Positions 1 through 7,270 of a stretch of DNA of 14,308 nt are shown here, one piece after another (position 1 is the first letter of the stretch; each line of letters opens with the position of its first letter). The notes under the pieces were generated by a model. It was given only the letters and a program-made list of their open reading frames with translations. It was not told the DNA's origin and made no database searches. Position numbers and translations under genes: made by a program. The DNA is taken from contig JAIRKV010000146.1 in the NCBI GenBank assembly GCA_031259935.1, positions 1 to 14,308 on the forward strand, read 5' to 3'. The stretch comes from Prevotellaceae bacterium. Its GTDB lineage: Bacteria > Bacteroidota > Bacteroidia > Bacteroidales > UBA932.

Positions 1-129
1 GATATATGCCCCGCTTACATAAATATTTTCATTTGCCGTATATGAAAATGTTATTTTCAAAAACGAAAATACAGGAAATATAGCGTATATTCTATCATCC
101 TTTACATATATTGTATTTACAACAGCCAT
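1..129 (-). CDS. N-terminal fragment of an unidentified phage protein, cut by the window edge
   Basis: An open frame starts with ATG at 129-127, five bases after the stop of the large tail protein upstream, and runs without a stop for 43 codons to the window edge. The peptide begins MAVVNTIYVKDDRIYAIFP and is rich in beta-branched and aromatic residues, as in phage tail or baseplate beta-structure. No known motif is visible in this short piece. Its position directly after two tail proteins in the same operon suggests another structural or tail-associated protein, which is inference from context. The rest of the gene lies outside the window. Confidence 0.55.
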   Translation of the reverse strand, partial: MAVVNTIYVKDDRIYAIFPVFSFLKITFSYTANENIYVSGAYI

Positions 130-134
130 AATAT

Positions 135-1817
135 TTATAATTTATCAATGTAAAAATCGGGTCGAGGTTCAATAAAAACCTGCTTTGTTAATGAATTTGT
201 ATAAAAAATCAGATTGTACATTTGGCGTAATGCCTGTATAAATTCAAGTTGTGTTTTTTCGCCTCCTATTACTCCGATTGTAACCTGCTCTCCATAACCG
301 AGATTGTTTTTGAAATTCGGTTTAATGTCACATTCATTCCCTAATATTATCGTTTCGCCTGAATAACCGTTGAATTTTGTTTTGAAATCAATGTAATCGC
401 CTTTCACTATCGAGAATACTTTTGTTGTTATGGGTTTGTCATATGTCAATCTGGCTTCCATTGTGTTATAATAATAAGCAGTATATTCAACTGTCGCAGC
501 AGAAACGTCATTATCATCAAGCCACAAACGGAGTCCAGTAGACCAATGATAGTTTTCGTTAACCAAAATAAACAGATAATGTGAATATCCTTCAGGCAGT
601 ACCTTATTAAAATATTGGTCACTTTTCGCAGCAGGGCTTAATGCCATGTTTGCTATTTCTACCGTCACCCCGTCACCCCACAATGAGTTATTATAACATC
701 TGCAAACCAATCGGCAGAGTATTGTGAGTCCGATACCGCTTGACCATCCGGCAGGGAGTTTTGTGATTTTCAAATACTGCAATTGACCGATTATATTAAA
801 ACCAGCGGTAGTGGTTTCGACAGGTTCGTGTCGGTTTATAACGTGCGTATCCTGCTTGTCGCCATATCCAAAGACGAACGACAATGGTTCATCAATATAA
901 CGAGGGTTAAGCGTAAACAGTAAATTTATATCAAATGCAACTCTTATGGTGTCGGTTGGGGTAAACCGGATATTGTTATAAACGGCTGGCAGCACGTGGT
1001 TCATTATTTTGAGGATATTGCCTGTTGTGAAATATTCCTTGTCGCCGTAAGGTGCAAATGTATTAAACAAAAAGATATAGTTATCCATTGAGCGTTCTTC
1101 TGCTTCAAAAGTTGTGCCTGCAAAAAAATTGTTGTCTTCTTTTAATTCGGACATATCTTCGGGTTCGGACAGTTGCCCGCTTATGTATTGATTTTTCAAT
1201 CTGTTTTCGAGCGATGAAACAATCGAATAGCCTGACATTATTAGTTCCAGCAGGCGCCAAACATTGATAAACGGATAATAGTCCTGCAATATCAGACCTG
1301 TACGTGGAATAAGTTCATCTTCTGTGTTTCTGTTGTAAAATGCGCCTCTGTCAACAGGTATAAATCGAATCAGCGGGCTTTCTGTAATCGGAAGTATGGA
1401 ATTGTCGTATACTTCGTTTTCTACGTATAACAGGCTAAAATCGGCGTTCAGTTCGTTCATTTTTTTTTGTGCATTAACAAGCCAGTCGAAGCCGTCGCCA
1501 ATTATATTCAGCGAATAAACGCCGCTTCCGTTACTGTTTTTGTATTCGGTTATTTGAGCGTACCCGCTCATTACTGTTACTCCGTTGCTTAATATTTTTG
1601 CCGAATGTTTTGTATTGTTAAACTGTGTGCTTGAAAAAACCTGTTCGGTGAAGCCAAATACAACTCTGTTTTTTGGCGTCATTGGTATCGAAAATGTTTT
1701 TGAATATCCTGTATTGCTTTCTTCCACATTTTCAATATCGGCAAGGCTTAATGTTATTGCCATGCTGGTTTTTTGGTCAATATCTACGCTTTGGCTGTCG
1801 ATTAGCAGTTCTATCAT
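135..1817 (-). CDS. Large tail/baseplate-like structural protein of Bacteroidota phage type (560 aa)
   Basis: Predicted virion protein of 560 residues, complete. The N-terminus (about residues 5-60) has an acidic start, then a segment running from SMAITLSLADIENVEESN to YSKTFSIPMTPKNRVVFGF. This arrangement, with a 'KT[FI].[IL]P.T..N...FGF' core, resembles from memory a family common in tail modules of phages and prophages of Bacteroidota; no search was run. The remainder is beta-rich with many Tyr, Asn and Phe, which fits a tail or baseplate protein. No signal peptide, membrane segment or enzymatic motif is apparent. ATG at 1817 overlaps the upstream stop as ATGA, implying translational coupling within the tail operon. 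The precise role (baseplate hub, distal tail or receptor-facing protein) cannot be told from sequence alone. Confidence 0.7.
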   Translation of the reverse strand: MIELLIDSQSVDIDQKTSMAITLSLADIENVEESNTGYSKTFSIPMTPKNRVVFGFTEQVFSSTQFNNTKHSAKILSNGVTVMSGYAQITEYKNSNGSGVYSLNIIGDGFDWLVNAQKKMNELNADFSLLYVENEVYDNSILPITESPLIRFIPVDRGAFYNRNTEDELIPRTGLILQDYYPFINVWRLLELIMSGYSIVSSLENRLKNQYISGQLSEPEDMSELKEDNNFFAGTTFEAEERSMDNYIFLFNTFAPYGDKEYFTTGNILKIMNHVLPAVYNNIRFTPTDTIRVAFDINLLFTLNPRYIDEPLSFVFGYGDKQDTHVINRHEPVETTTAGFNIIGQLQYLKITKLPAGWSSGIGLTILCRLVCRCYNNSLWGDGVTVEIANMALSPAAKSDQYFNKVLPEGYSHYLFILVNENYHWSTGLRLWLDDNDVSAATVEYTAYYYNTMEARLTYDKPITTKVFSIVKGDYIDFKTKFNGYSGETIILGNECDIKPNFKNNLGYGEQVTIGVIGGEKTQLEFIQALRQMYNLIFYTNSLTKQVFIEPRPDFYIDKL

Positions 1818-2713
1818 ATTACACGTTGTTTTGGCTGTATTGAAAATTGAAAATTAATAAGCGTATCGGCGTCGTATATTTTGACGCTGTTTGTAATCAA
1901 ATCTACTTCTTTATAACCGTTATCATAGATAAACAGCCGTTGCGAAGTCAATATGTCGGATAAGATTTGTGCTGATTGCTGCGTGATTTTTTTTGTTGAA
2001 ACTGTTAGTTTTCGTTCGCCTTTTATGGCTGTAACCGTATAACCATCGGCAGAATATATTTTGTCTTTGGTAACGGTAAGCGATTCTTCAATACAGTGCT
2101 GGAAATAATAACTGTCAATTGCTCCGTAGCGGTTAATCCATGCAAGGCGATAGCCGCAGGGATAATTAATGTTTTCATATTCGACAATATCAACAATATT
2201 ATCGTTGATTTTCATTATTGCATAAAATTTATCAGGTAAAGCGTTAAATGCAAGAACGCCGTATCCGCTAACAAATTCAGCGTTTGCGGCTACAATAGCG
2301 CCTGTGTTGTCGGGCGATATTATTATTTGATACGCTGTGTCTGAAAGCGCAGTTATTTCCAATATTTCTTCCTGTTTTGCGTACTGTTTTTTTTGACCTG
2401 TCAAAAATCCATTGATATTTACAGTGTCTATTGACTGTAATAATGTAATACCGTTACTCGTGCTGTTTCCTGTTGATATAAATGCTGTTGCTGTGCGTCC
2501 CGATTCGTGTCCTGTATACGAACCTTCCGTTAACGGTATAAAATTAAACCATTGCCGATAATAATCAGCAACATTTATATCAATACTCATGCCGTTCATT
2601 TGTTTTATGTAGCCCTCGATAAATATATCAATTATTTCGGGAGTATCTTTTTCGATATGGAATATTACAGGTTTGTTTATACTTGAATAATTGCTCGGCG
2701 CTGTTATTGTCAT
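1814..2713 (-). CDS. Tail-associated structural protein (299 aa), unnamed family
   Basis: Complete ORF of 299 residues lying between a gp10-like protein and the 560-residue tail protein. Both junctions are 4-bp ATGA overlaps, so all three are probably translated in a coupled way. The sequence opens MTITAPSNYSSINKPVIFHI and is dominated by beta-strand-prone stretches. It has several short conserved-looking islands such as GRTATAFIS (about residues 68-76) and YGVLAFNALPDKFYAI. I see no catalytic motif, membrane segment or signal peptide. From memory this type of protein accompanies the 560-residue family in Bacteroidota phage tail modules, so tail or baseplate structure is the best guess. The exact family name is not recognised. 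Confidence 0.6.
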   Translation of the reverse strand: MTITAPSNYSSINKPVIFHIEKDTPEIIDIFIEGYIKQMNGMSIDINVADYYRQWFNFIPLTEGSYTGHESGRTATAFISTGNSTSNGITLLQSIDTVNINGFLTGQKKQYAKQEEILEITALSDTAYQIIISPDNTGAIVAANAEFVSGYGVLAFNALPDKFYAIMKINDNIVDIVEYENINYPCGYRLAWINRYGAIDSYYFQHCIEESLTVTKDKIYSADGYTVTAIKGERKLTVSTKKITQQSAQILSDILTSQRLFIYDNGYKEVDLITNSVKIYDADTLINFQFSIQPKQRVI

Positions 2714-3168
2714 AATTTGTTGGATTTAAATATTTGTTTTATTATGTCGTTGATATATTGAGAACAAAAGCGTTCAACGTTAGTGTTTATTTTACCGTCG
2801 CTTTTTTGCAGTGTTTTTTCAATGAATTTGCTCGGTTCAATTCCTTTCTGTTTTATAGATGTCTGTATTGCAAATGCTACGCTGCGTTCGGATTTGCCTG
2901 CAAGGTTCATTTTTTTTTGCCTGACCCAGTCGACAAGCACTTCGAGCGGAATGCCTTTAAGTCCGGGTTTTCGTCCATGTTCTACAAACTTTGCATAAAA
3001 CAGGGCGTTTCCGACAACAGAAAAACCGCTGACTGTCTGTTCTACATGTACGTTTATACTGTTGAATAATTTATCGGTAGCGACATGTCCCTGCTGCAAC
3101 AGTTCGTATTGCAGATTTTCGGTAAGATACACCGCCAGATTATTCAATATTGTATAATTTACGTTCAT
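2710..3168 (-). CDS. HK97 gp10-like neck/tail-completion protein (152 aa)
   Basis: A 152-residue protein with the hallmarks of the HK97 gp10-like (minor tail or head-tail connector) family. An N-terminal helix is followed by a central segment reading FYAKFVEHGRKPG at about residues 57-69, and then by a C-terminal helix-rich part ending in a conserved-looking PSKFIEKTL. The 'YA.fvEhG' signature and the total length suit the family, whose members cap or complete the tail at the head-tail interface. It lies one base downstream of a tail-terminator-like gene, and its stop overlaps the next gene as ATGA, which supports a neck or tail assembly role. Family assignment is by pattern recognition only. 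Confidence 0.6.
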   Translation of the reverse strand: MNVNYTILNNLAVYLTENLQYELLQQGHVATDKLFNSINVHVEQTVSGFSVVGNALFYAKFVEHGRKPGLKGIPLEVLVDWVRQKKMNLAGKSERSVAFAIQTSIKQKGIEPSKFIEKTLQKSDGKINTNVERFCSQYINDIIKQIFKSNKL

Positions 3169-3169
3169 A

Positions 3170-3556
3170 TCAGCATGGATTAACGATTACTGTAAATGTT
3201 ATTTTAAGCGACAATTCGCCAAATCCCGTATATGCATATTCGTTAGGATATGTTTTTATATTATTAATATCGGTTATATACATATCATTTTTTACGATAT
3301 TGTCAAATGCGCTTAATATAAAGTTTTCCATTAGCGCCCAACGGTTTTCTTTTTCCTGCTCGCTGTATTTGCTGTCTTTTATCATTAAATACAGAATACA
3401 GTTATATGTATTTTTACCTGTCATTTCAGGTGGATTAAGCCACACGAGCGGAAAATTGTCTTTTACGCTGTTTATTTTATCGGCGATAAAGCCGCGATAA
3501 AATGTATATTCGGGTTCAACCGTGTTTTTAATTGCTTCGCTTATTTTCGTTCTCAT
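3170..3556 (-). CDS. Putative tail terminator / head-tail completion protein (128 aa)
   Basis: Complete 128-residue ORF. The size, the mixed alpha-beta composition, the segment FPLVWLNPPEMTG (about residues 35-47) and the following YNCILYLMIKD strand resemble small phage tail-terminator or head-tail joining proteins. The C-terminal strand ELSLKITFTVIVNPC would suit a ring-forming fold. Its start lies inside the 3' end of the 61-residue ORF (29-bp overlap), and its stop is one base before the gp10-like gene, so it is embedded in a compact neck/tail cluster. No catalytic residues are seen. The assignment rests mostly on position and size; a generic hypothetical structural protein is the alternative. 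Confidence 0.45.
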   Translation of the reverse strand: MRTKISEAIKNTVEPEYTFYRGFIADKINSVKDNFPLVWLNPPEMTGKNTYNCILYLMIKDSKYSEQEKENRWALMENFILSAFDNIVKNDMYITDINNIKTYPNEYAYTGFGELSLKITFTVIVNPC

Positions 3557-3713
3557 ACTGTTCCAATTTTATTGTTAAATCAAATTTTAACCGTTCAATG
3601 TATCTGAAATGTTCGGCGCAACGTGAGCGGTCGCAATTACATTCCCGTTCTATCAGCATTGCAAGTAATTTTATTTGTGCTTTCAAAACATTAATTTCGA
3701 CATTGTTTGCCAT
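3528..3713 (-). CDS. Small cysteine-containing protein (61 aa), unknown function
   Basis: A 61-residue ORF starting at ATG 3713. It overlaps the preceding 279-residue gene by 31 bp and the following gene by 29 bp. These long overlaps on both sides are typical of this operon and support it being real. The product is predicted mostly helical, with a central cluster ECNCDRSRCAEH (residues 24-35) containing three cysteines and a histidine that could coordinate a metal or form a disulphide. The C-terminus is highly charged. I do not recognise the family. Position suggests a small structural-assembly factor or an accessory of the neighbouring neck proteins, which is inference. Confidence 0.55.
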   Translation of the reverse strand: MANNVEINVLKAQIKLLAMLIERECNCDRSRCAEHFRYIERLKFDLTIKLEQYENENKRSN

Positions 3714-4522
3714 TTGTCTTTCTGTATTTTGTATTTTACATTTAAAAACCGCATGAAATCATAACATTTCATGCTTTGAATAAATGGTATTTCGCTTGGT
3801 TTTTCATCTGTTACCTGCAATAATACTTCGTTCCATGTTATTGATTTGCCTGTGCCTTTTGCTTTTCCCTTTCCATAACATTCGGGGCATTCGTTACTTA
3901 AATAGTCGTGAGCGTTGCGGAGCAAAAAAAGAGCCTCAAAATATACGTTCATTGTCAAATCATTAAACATATCTGCCATCTTCATAATTTCTGTTTCATT
4001 ATATTTTCCGGCGCACAGAGTTGCAATGAACAATGCAGCGACAGCCAGATTATTTGCACTTGCTATATCAGAAGCATCACAGAACTGCTGCGCCGACATT
4101 TCGCTTAATGGCGTGTCGTCATTAGTTATATCTTTGCCCGATTTCGGGAAATAAAATGTTTTTCCTTTGTAATCGAATTCTGTTATTTTTTTTTGCTCAT
4201 AATCTACATATCCCATTACTCCGACAACGAAACGAATCAGTATGTTGTCAAACAAATATTTAATATCTTCGTTATTTACATGATTTACAATATCATCAAG
4301 CCCGCAAAGATATGAAGTTACATTGCGTTCAAATTCATTTTGCAAAAGAATATCATCGTCTGTCAACGTTTTTTTGTCTTCATTGTTGGGGATGTAAAAC
4401 TCCTTTACAGTTTCGGGCAATTCGTTAACTTTTACCTGCAAATACTTCGCCTGTGAAACAGTAATGTCTTCCCATGCGGCGGGTATTGAATATTCTTTAT
4501 TTGCAACACTGATTTTAAACAT
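3683..4522 (-). CDS. Phage protein of unknown function with a CxxCxGxG knuckle (279 aa), possibly tail assembly
   Basis: Complete 279-residue ORF located shortly after the terminase genes. The N-terminus, MFKISVANKEYSIPAAWEDI then TVSQAKYLQVK, looks like small beta-strand-plus-helix leaders found in phage assembly proteins ('...W.eiT..q...L'). The middle is acidic and helical. Residues about 212-223 read CPECYGKGKAKG, a single DnaJ-like CxxCxGxG knuckle that may bind zinc, although only one copy exists. The C-terminus (FLNVKYKIQKDKWQ) is basic. It overlaps the 73-residue gene upstream by 8 bp and the 61-residue gene downstream by 31 bp. A tail-assembly chaperone or scaffold-like function is possible but unproven; a portal or capsid identity is not supported by its size or composition. 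Confidence 0.5.
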   Translation of the reverse strand: MFKISVANKEYSIPAAWEDITVSQAKYLQVKVNELPETVKEFYIPNNEDKKTLTDDDILLQNEFERNVTSYLCGLDDIVNHVNNEDIKYLFDNILIRFVVGVMGYVDYEQKKITEFDYKGKTFYFPKSGKDITNDDTPLSEMSAQQFCDASDIASANNLAVAALFIATLCAGKYNETEIMKMADMFNDLTMNVYFEALFLLRNAHDYLSNECPECYGKGKAKGTGKSITWNEVLLQVTDEKPSEIPFIQSMKCYDFMRFLNVKYKIQKDKWQTMSKLMF

Positions 4523-4736
4523 AAGGCTTCAACATTTTTCCAAGTTCGGAAAGTTGCTTTTGAATTATTAGTATTCTCGAAACATTAAGCCCCGCTGCTT
4601 TTCTTGCGCCGGCAAATTTCCCTGTTACATCTTCTGCCGCTCTTATAGCAGCAATAACATCCGTTGCTGTCGTATTTTTTTTAACTTCGACATTAACATC
4701 GGATTTCGTGTTTGTTTGTTTTGTTTGTTTAGCCAT
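4515..4736 (-). CDS. Small protein with a lysine/threonine-rich N-terminus (73 aa), unknown function
   Basis: A 73-residue ORF with ATG at 4736, 28 bp after the terminase large-subunit stop. Its 3' end overlaps the next gene by 8 bp. The first 25 residues are Lys/Thr/Asn rich and probably disordered (MAKQTKQTNTKSDVNVEVKK). The rest is a predicted helical segment with small residues (AAIRAAEDVTGKFAGARKAA) ending in ILIIQKQLSELGKMLKPYV. No family is recognised. The 28-bp gap upstream is only an A/T tract. It may be a small virion or assembly protein given its place between terminase and tail genes. Confidence 0.5.
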   Translation of the reverse strand: MAKQTKQTNTKSDVNVEVKKNTTATDVIAAIRAAEDVTGKFAGARKAAGLNVSRILIIQKQLSELGKMLKPYV

Positions 4737-4764
4737 GATTTTTTATTTTTTTTATTTATAAGGT

Positions 4765-6072
4765 TTATAAAAATGTATAGTCTTTAATTAATCCTGCCTG
4801 TGGCAGTTCAAAAAACATTCCCATGATTAGCATGTCGAGATAATCGGGCGAACGTCCTGTTTTTTCTTTCATTTCTTCCTTGCTTATTATGCACTTTTTT
4901 CGTGTATCCCTGTCAATATTGTCTGCCTGCAACAGTCCTAATTCTTCAATTACAAACTGTTTTTGATATTCGGAGCAAATAATCTGTAATTGACGATTGT
5001 TTATTACTTCGGCGAGCTTGTATGCACATTCCGATTTGATATTTGCATACACATCGCTATTAACGGCACGCGCTCCGTTATGAAATTCCCTAATCCCCGT
5101 CAAATAACTTTCGAGATATGCTCCAAGTCCATCGCTGTCGGCAACCGTTTGTGAACGTCCTACCTGATGATTCCGCATAAGCATGGCAAGGTCTTTTTCG
5201 ATTTCCTTTCCTGTCGCCTGCGGCTTGTCTATTGCTATATTAACACATAATCCGTTCCACAAACCGGCAACGAATTTATCCCGCCCTTTCATTGCAAGGT
5301 CGGCAGATATTCTTTTTGTTCCTGTTTTGGCTGTATTTGTAAAGCAATCGAGTATGGCGTCAAAAGTTACAAGAGCGTTAGGATTGTCATCGTAATCCCA
5401 ATTTCCGAACAGCAATCTTTCTCTGATACTTTTTTCTTTTATCTCAGCAAGTTCGTGTCTGTAATCTTCGTCAAGAAATGGATTGTCGGTTACAAGAGCG
5501 GGAATATAAGCATAAGGAGCATTAAGTTGCTTGCGAACATACGGCTGATAGAATGTTGTATATAACCAGTTTTTTTTTGGATTACATGTAATCAACATTT
5601 TTGGAATTAATTTTAATTCCTTGTTCATGTGCCGTCCTATACGTGATTTGAGTACGTCAAATGCTTTAAAATTAACCTCGCCCGCTTCTTCAATCCAGCC
5701 GCCTGTAAATTCAAGCGAACCGAAACGTTCATACATCGGGTCTTTATATGGATAATATGTTAAATCTATCAATAATATTTCGCTGCCATTAGCAAATTTT
5801 ATGCCGTCATTATCAACTTTGTATTTAATAAAATTATGCAATTTGGCTACTTTTGACCATGTAACGAGTACTGAATTTCTACTGTCTTTAAGATTGTTCC
5901 TGCCGATAAACCAGCGCGTGTTTGGCAAATGATATCCGCACTGCATAAGCCATTCACAGCCTAACCACGATTTACCGCCGCCCGCAGCGCCGCCATACAG
6001 GATGAATTTATGTTTATCATCTCGTAAATAATTATATGCCGTGCGCTGCTTTATGTTGACATTATTTTTCAT
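4765..6072 (-). CDS. terL: Terminase large subunit (ATPase/nuclease)
   Basis: The DNA-packaging motor that pumps phage DNA into the prohead and cuts it. The 435 residues contain the expected order of motifs. The Walker A-type loop GGAAGGGKS is at residues 27-35. The Walker B-like GGWIEEAGEV is at about 124-133, with adjacent acidic residues. A coupling motif ITCNPKKNWLY is at about 161-171. A C-terminal RNase H-like nuclease follows, with acidic residues in ISADLAMKG (D258), VADSDGLG (D312, D314) and SPDYLDMLIMGMF (D410, D413). The length is within the family's usual range. It follows the small subunit with an 11-bp overlap. No portal gene comes directly after it, which is unusual. Confidence 0.93.
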   Translation of the reverse strand: MKNNVNIKQRTAYNYLRDDKHKFILYGGAAGGGKSWLGCEWLMQCGYHLPNTRWFIGRNNLKDSRNSVLVTWSKVAKLHNFIKYKVDNDGIKFANGSEILLIDLTYYPYKDPMYERFGSLEFTGGWIEEAGEVNFKAFDVLKSRIGRHMNKELKLIPKMLITCNPKKNWLYTTFYQPYVRKQLNAPYAYIPALVTDNPFLDEDYRHELAEIKEKSIRERLLFGNWDYDDNPNALVTFDAILDCFTNTAKTGTKRISADLAMKGRDKFVAGLWNGLCVNIAIDKPQATGKEIEKDLAMLMRNHQVGRSQTVADSDGLGAYLESYLTGIREFHNGARAVNSDVYANIKSECAYKLAEVINNRQLQIICSEYQKQFVIEELGLLQADNIDRDTRKKCIISKEEMKEKTGRSPDYLDMLIMGMFFELPQAGLIKDYTFL

Positions 6073-6472
6073 CGACCGGCGTAAATGGTAAAAAATTAAA
6101 ACCCGAAAACACAGACGTTCCGTCGGGGTTTTCGATTACCTGCGTATGCTTTTCGCGCCACTTGTCAGGATGTCGGTTTTTTAAAACAAATATCTGCGCT
6201 ACCGTATTTCCTTTTATCGCCTGTTTATACAGCGATGCAGCGACATTTGCATCTGCCTGTACTTTGCCTTTTTTTATGGACTCCAAAAATTCGGGGTGTT
6301 CAAGTTTCCAATTATTCAAAGTCGATTCGGCAATTTCAAAAAAGGCGGCGATTTCTCTGTCGATTAAACCAAGCAGACAAAGCCTGAACACTTGCTCTGC
6401 ATATTCAGGCGCATAGTCCGTAGGACGTCCAACTTTTTTAGTCTGTTTCTTTTTTGTTATTTTCTTCGCCAT
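6062..6472 (-). CDS. terS: Terminase small subunit
   Basis: Predicted DNA-recognition subunit of the packaging terminase (136 aa from ATG 6472). A basic N-terminus (MAKKITKKKQTKKVGRPTDY) is followed by a helix-turn-helix at about residues 20-60. This contains IDREIAAFFEIAESTLNNW, in which 'eiA.ff.is.sTl..W' is typical of terminase small subunits. A helical oligomerisation region (KKGKVQADANVAASLYKQA) follows, then a C-terminal segment that includes LKNRHPDKW, a common feature of this family. A TTG three bases upstream would add one residue, but ATG 6472 is preferred. The gene overlaps the 75-residue ORF by 35 bp and TerL by 11 bp, as expected for a packaging pair. Confidence 0.88.
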   Translation of the reverse strand: MAKKITKKKQTKKVGRPTDYAPEYAEQVFRLCLLGLIDREIAAFFEIAESTLNNWKLEHPEFLESIKKGKVQADANVAASLYKQAIKGNTVAQIFVLKNRHPDKWREKHTQVIENPDGTSVFSGFNFLPFTPVDEK

Positions 6473-6665
6473 CAAACATCACTTTTGCGAGGTCGAGGCA
6501 GCTTTCAAGTTCCCGTATTTCTGATTTCAATTCTATATAACGTTGTCTAACAGTGTTTTTCACTGTTTGCTCAAGCGTATCTTCAATCGAAGACAGTTGT
6601 TCCCTTTTCCTTTTAAGCCGTTTTTCTAATACCTCAATGTAAGTCATTGTAATATGTTTTTTCAT
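6438..6665 (-). CDS. Small coiled-coil protein upstream of terminase (75 aa)
   Basis: A 75-residue, highly charged, almost wholly helical ORF beginning at ATG 6665. Heptad-like spacing through residues 10-60 (for example IEVLEKRLKRKREQLSSIE then LEQTVKNTVRQRYIELKSEI) predicts a coiled coil. It is the first gene after the promoter/hairpin candidate and overlaps TerS by 35 bp, so it probably opens the packaging and tail transcription unit. An in-frame ATG at codon 7 (MTYIEV) is an alternative start. Function is unknown; it could assist the terminase or act as a small regulator, but nothing in the sequence decides. Confidence 0.55.
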   Translation of the reverse strand: MKKHITMTYIEVLEKRLKRKREQLSSIEDTLEQTVKNTVRQRYIELKSEIRELESCLDLAKVMFDGEENNKKETD

Positions 6666-6667
6666 GA

Positions 6668-6688
6668 CGAAATACTTTTAATATTTCG
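6668..6688 (-). other. Perfect 7-bp inverted repeat (hairpin) just before the packaging operon
   Basis: On the minus strand CGAAATA, a 7-nt loop and TATTTCG form a perfect stem immediately upstream of the ATG of the 75-residue gene and just downstream of a promoter candidate. It would sit at or near the 5' end of a packaging transcript and could influence mRNA stability or start-codon access. No U-run follows, so it does not look like a classical intrinsic terminator of folE. The stem is AT-rich and thus weak. Confidence 0.4.
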
Positions 6689-6689
6689 C

Positions 6690-6719
6690 CAAAATTATTA
6701 ATTATTTATTAAACTCAAA
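6690..6719 (-). promoter_or_regulatory. Candidate Bacteroidota-type promoter for the packaging/tail genes
   Basis: The minus strand carries TTTG at 6719-6716, then 18 bp, then TAATTTTG at 6697-6690. This matches the Bacteroidota primary-sigma pattern (TTTG near -33, TAnnTTTG near -7; reported spacing usually about 19-21 bp). The start would be about 20 bp before the 75-residue gene. The -33 element lies in the folE 3' end. It is a short motif in AT-rich DNA, so chance is possible. It would separate early modification genes from late packaging genes. Confidence 0.4.
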
Positions 6720-7270
6720 AATTCATCTCTTGCTTCTCTCTGATTAAAGAACACGCCACGAATGGCAGAGGTAATCATTTTGCTTTGCTGCTTTTCTACT
6801 CCGCGCGAAGTCATGCACAAGTGCTGCGCCTCGCAGACAACAATACAGCCCTGCGCTTCGACATATTTCATTATTGCGTCTGCAATCTGTGTTGTCATTC
6901 GTTCCTGTATCTGCAGTCGCCGGGCGTATATTTCAACCAATCGCGCAAGTTTCGATACTCCTACAACTTTGCCGTTTGGAATATATCCAATCGATATTTT
7001 TCCTGTAAAAGGCAAAAAATGATGTTCGCAGGTCGAATAAAATTCTATATCTTTCAATATAACCATTTCATTACAGGTTCCGTCTGTGAATGTCGTTGTA
7101 AGAATGTTTTTCGGGTCCTTGCCGTATCCGCCAAACAGTTTTTTCCAACTTTTACATATACGCTTGGGAGTATCAATCAATCCCTCGCGGTCGGGATTAT
7201 CGCCGATATATCTTAATATTTCTTTCAGCGAATTTTCAATATCTTGTGCATTTGTAACGACAGTTTCCAT
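6698..7270 (-). CDS. folE: GTP cyclohydrolase I (FolE), first step of 7-deazaguanine synthesis
   Basis: Converts GTP to 7,8-dihydroneopterin triphosphate, the entry step to both folate and 7-deazaguanines. From ATG 7270 the protein has 190 residues, close to bacterial FolE. It has the helix-loop IGDNPDREGLIDTPKR at about 22-37 and the zinc motif CEHHFLPFTG at 81-90 (C81, H84). Substrate and zinc residues are in VVGVSKLARLVEIYARRLQ (about 102-120), and EAQHLCMTSRGVEK at 147-160 holds the third zinc ligand (C152). An upstream TTG at 7300 would add ten residues, but ATG 7270 has a good AAAGGA site 9 bases before it. The gene overlaps queE by 46 bp. As it sits in a cassette with queD, queE and dpdA, its role is probably DNA modification rather than folate. 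Confidence 0.93.
   Translation of the reverse strand: METVVTNAQDIENSLKEILRYIGDNPDREGLIDTPKRICKSWKKLFGGYGKDPKNILTTTFTDGTCNEMVILKDIEFYSTCEHHFLPFTGKISIGYIPNGKVVGVSKLARLVEIYARRLQIQERMTTQIADAIMKYVEAQGCIVVCEAQHLCMTSRGVEKQQSKMITSAIRGVFFNQREARDEFLSLINN

Noticed and set aside
3683..3713. Programmed frameshift joining the 279- and 61-residue ORFs, as in tail-assembly chaperones
   Set aside because: No slippery heptamer was seen in the overlap, no tape-measure gene follows, and the 61-residue ORF has its own ATG.
6473..6475. TTG start adding one residue to TerS
   Set aside because: The adjacent ATG at 6472 gives the same protein less one residue and is the more usual start.
6668..6688. Intrinsic terminator for folE
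   Set aside because: The stem is AT-rich with no U-run after it and lies upstream of a start codon; kept only as a hairpin.
6785..7216. 143-codon open frame on the plus strand
   Set aside because: It lies wholly antisense to folE, including the zinc and active-site regions, and has no independent support.
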